Below, piece after piece: positions 63,675 to 64,000 of a stretch of DNA of 64,000 nucleotides. Below the pieces are notes generated by a model. The model saw only the letters and a list, made by a program, of their open reading frames with translations. It did not search any database and had not been told where the DNA came from. Numbering within the stretch: position 1 is the first letter of the stretch; each line of letters begins with the position of its first letter. Source of the stretch: Acanthaster planci (lineage: Eukaryota; Echinodermata; Asteroidea; Valvatida; Acanthasteridae); assembly GCF_001949145.1 (NCBI RefSeq), contig NW_019091427.1, positions 427,729-491,728 of the forward strand, given 5' to 3'. Both the position numbers and the translations under genes were made by a program.

Positions 63675-64000
63675 CTGGCGGGGAAAAAAAAAAAAAAAAC
63701 CAAAGGGCCAAAATTTGTCAAAGGTGTGATACTTTACCATCATTTGACCCCAATATGTGTGGATCTCATACAGCCGAATGTCACAGTTGTAGGTTTTGTG
63801 CACCACTACAGAGGGCGCCGTGCAGCCTCACAATGGGATATGAACATAGTCTGGTTCTGCAAAAACATACTCTAGATTTCTGAAGGAGAGAGATGGAAAC
63901 CACTCTTGCAGTGACAACATTTTGCCTCACTGGTTCCCAGAATTTTAATTTCACTTTCCCAAAGAATGGAAGAGAACTGATCTAAAAAGTGACCACATTT

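Overview
This is a stretch of animal nuclear genome. It holds multi-exon genes with GT-AG introns, long AT-rich introns, dense tRNA-derived SINE remnants and many short inverted-repeat elements. Gene content and repeat style suggest a marine invertebrate deuterostome, most likely an echinoderm (sea-star-like). That is an inference from general resemblance; nothing in the window proves the species. One 49-base run of N (10889-10937) marks an assembly gap.

Layout from left to right: (1) 285-8834, minus: the 5' half of an ASPM (abnormal spindle) orthologue, 12 exons, running off the left edge before the IQ repeats. (2) 8835-13939: gene-free and repeat-rich, with a foldback element, a tRNA-headed SINE and the N gap. 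(3) 13940-16261 and 18701-21750, plus: two tandem copies of an inosine/uridine-type nucleoside hydrolase, four exons each with the same intron phases. (4) 23712-27964, minus: complete seven-exon mitochondrial ribosomal protein L21 (210 aa). (5) 29058-40609, plus: complete 14-exon SLC5/SGLT-family sodium-coupled solute transporter (740 aa). It is divergent from MRPL21, with about 1.1 kb between the start codons. (6) 46459-60192, minus: complete 15-exon TBC1D15/17-type RabGAP (612 aa). Its fifth intron, on the same strand, contains an unbroken 510-codon ORF that I do not recognise. (7) 61603-63674, minus: the C-terminal five exons of deoxyhypusine synthase, running off the right edge.

I built the exon models by hand from splice sites, reading phase and family resemblance. 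For MRPL21, both hydrolases, SLC5 and TBC1D15/17 every intron phase closes and the final lengths fit the families. The genes are a housekeeping/metabolic mixture (spindle, purine/pyrimidine salvage, mitochondrial translation, solute uptake, vesicle traffic, eIF5A hypusination) with no evident shared pathway.

The most interesting points are: the nested intronless 510-aa ORF; a patch of about 420 bp of near-identity covering exon 2 and part of intron 2 of the two otherwise diverged hydrolases (gene conversion); a Cys in place of the usual active-site His in both hydrolases; duplicated basic-Ser motifs in the transporter's last cytoplasmic loop; and a large set of apparently non-autonomous terminal-inverted-repeat elements, including a two-copy family inserted at TTAA.
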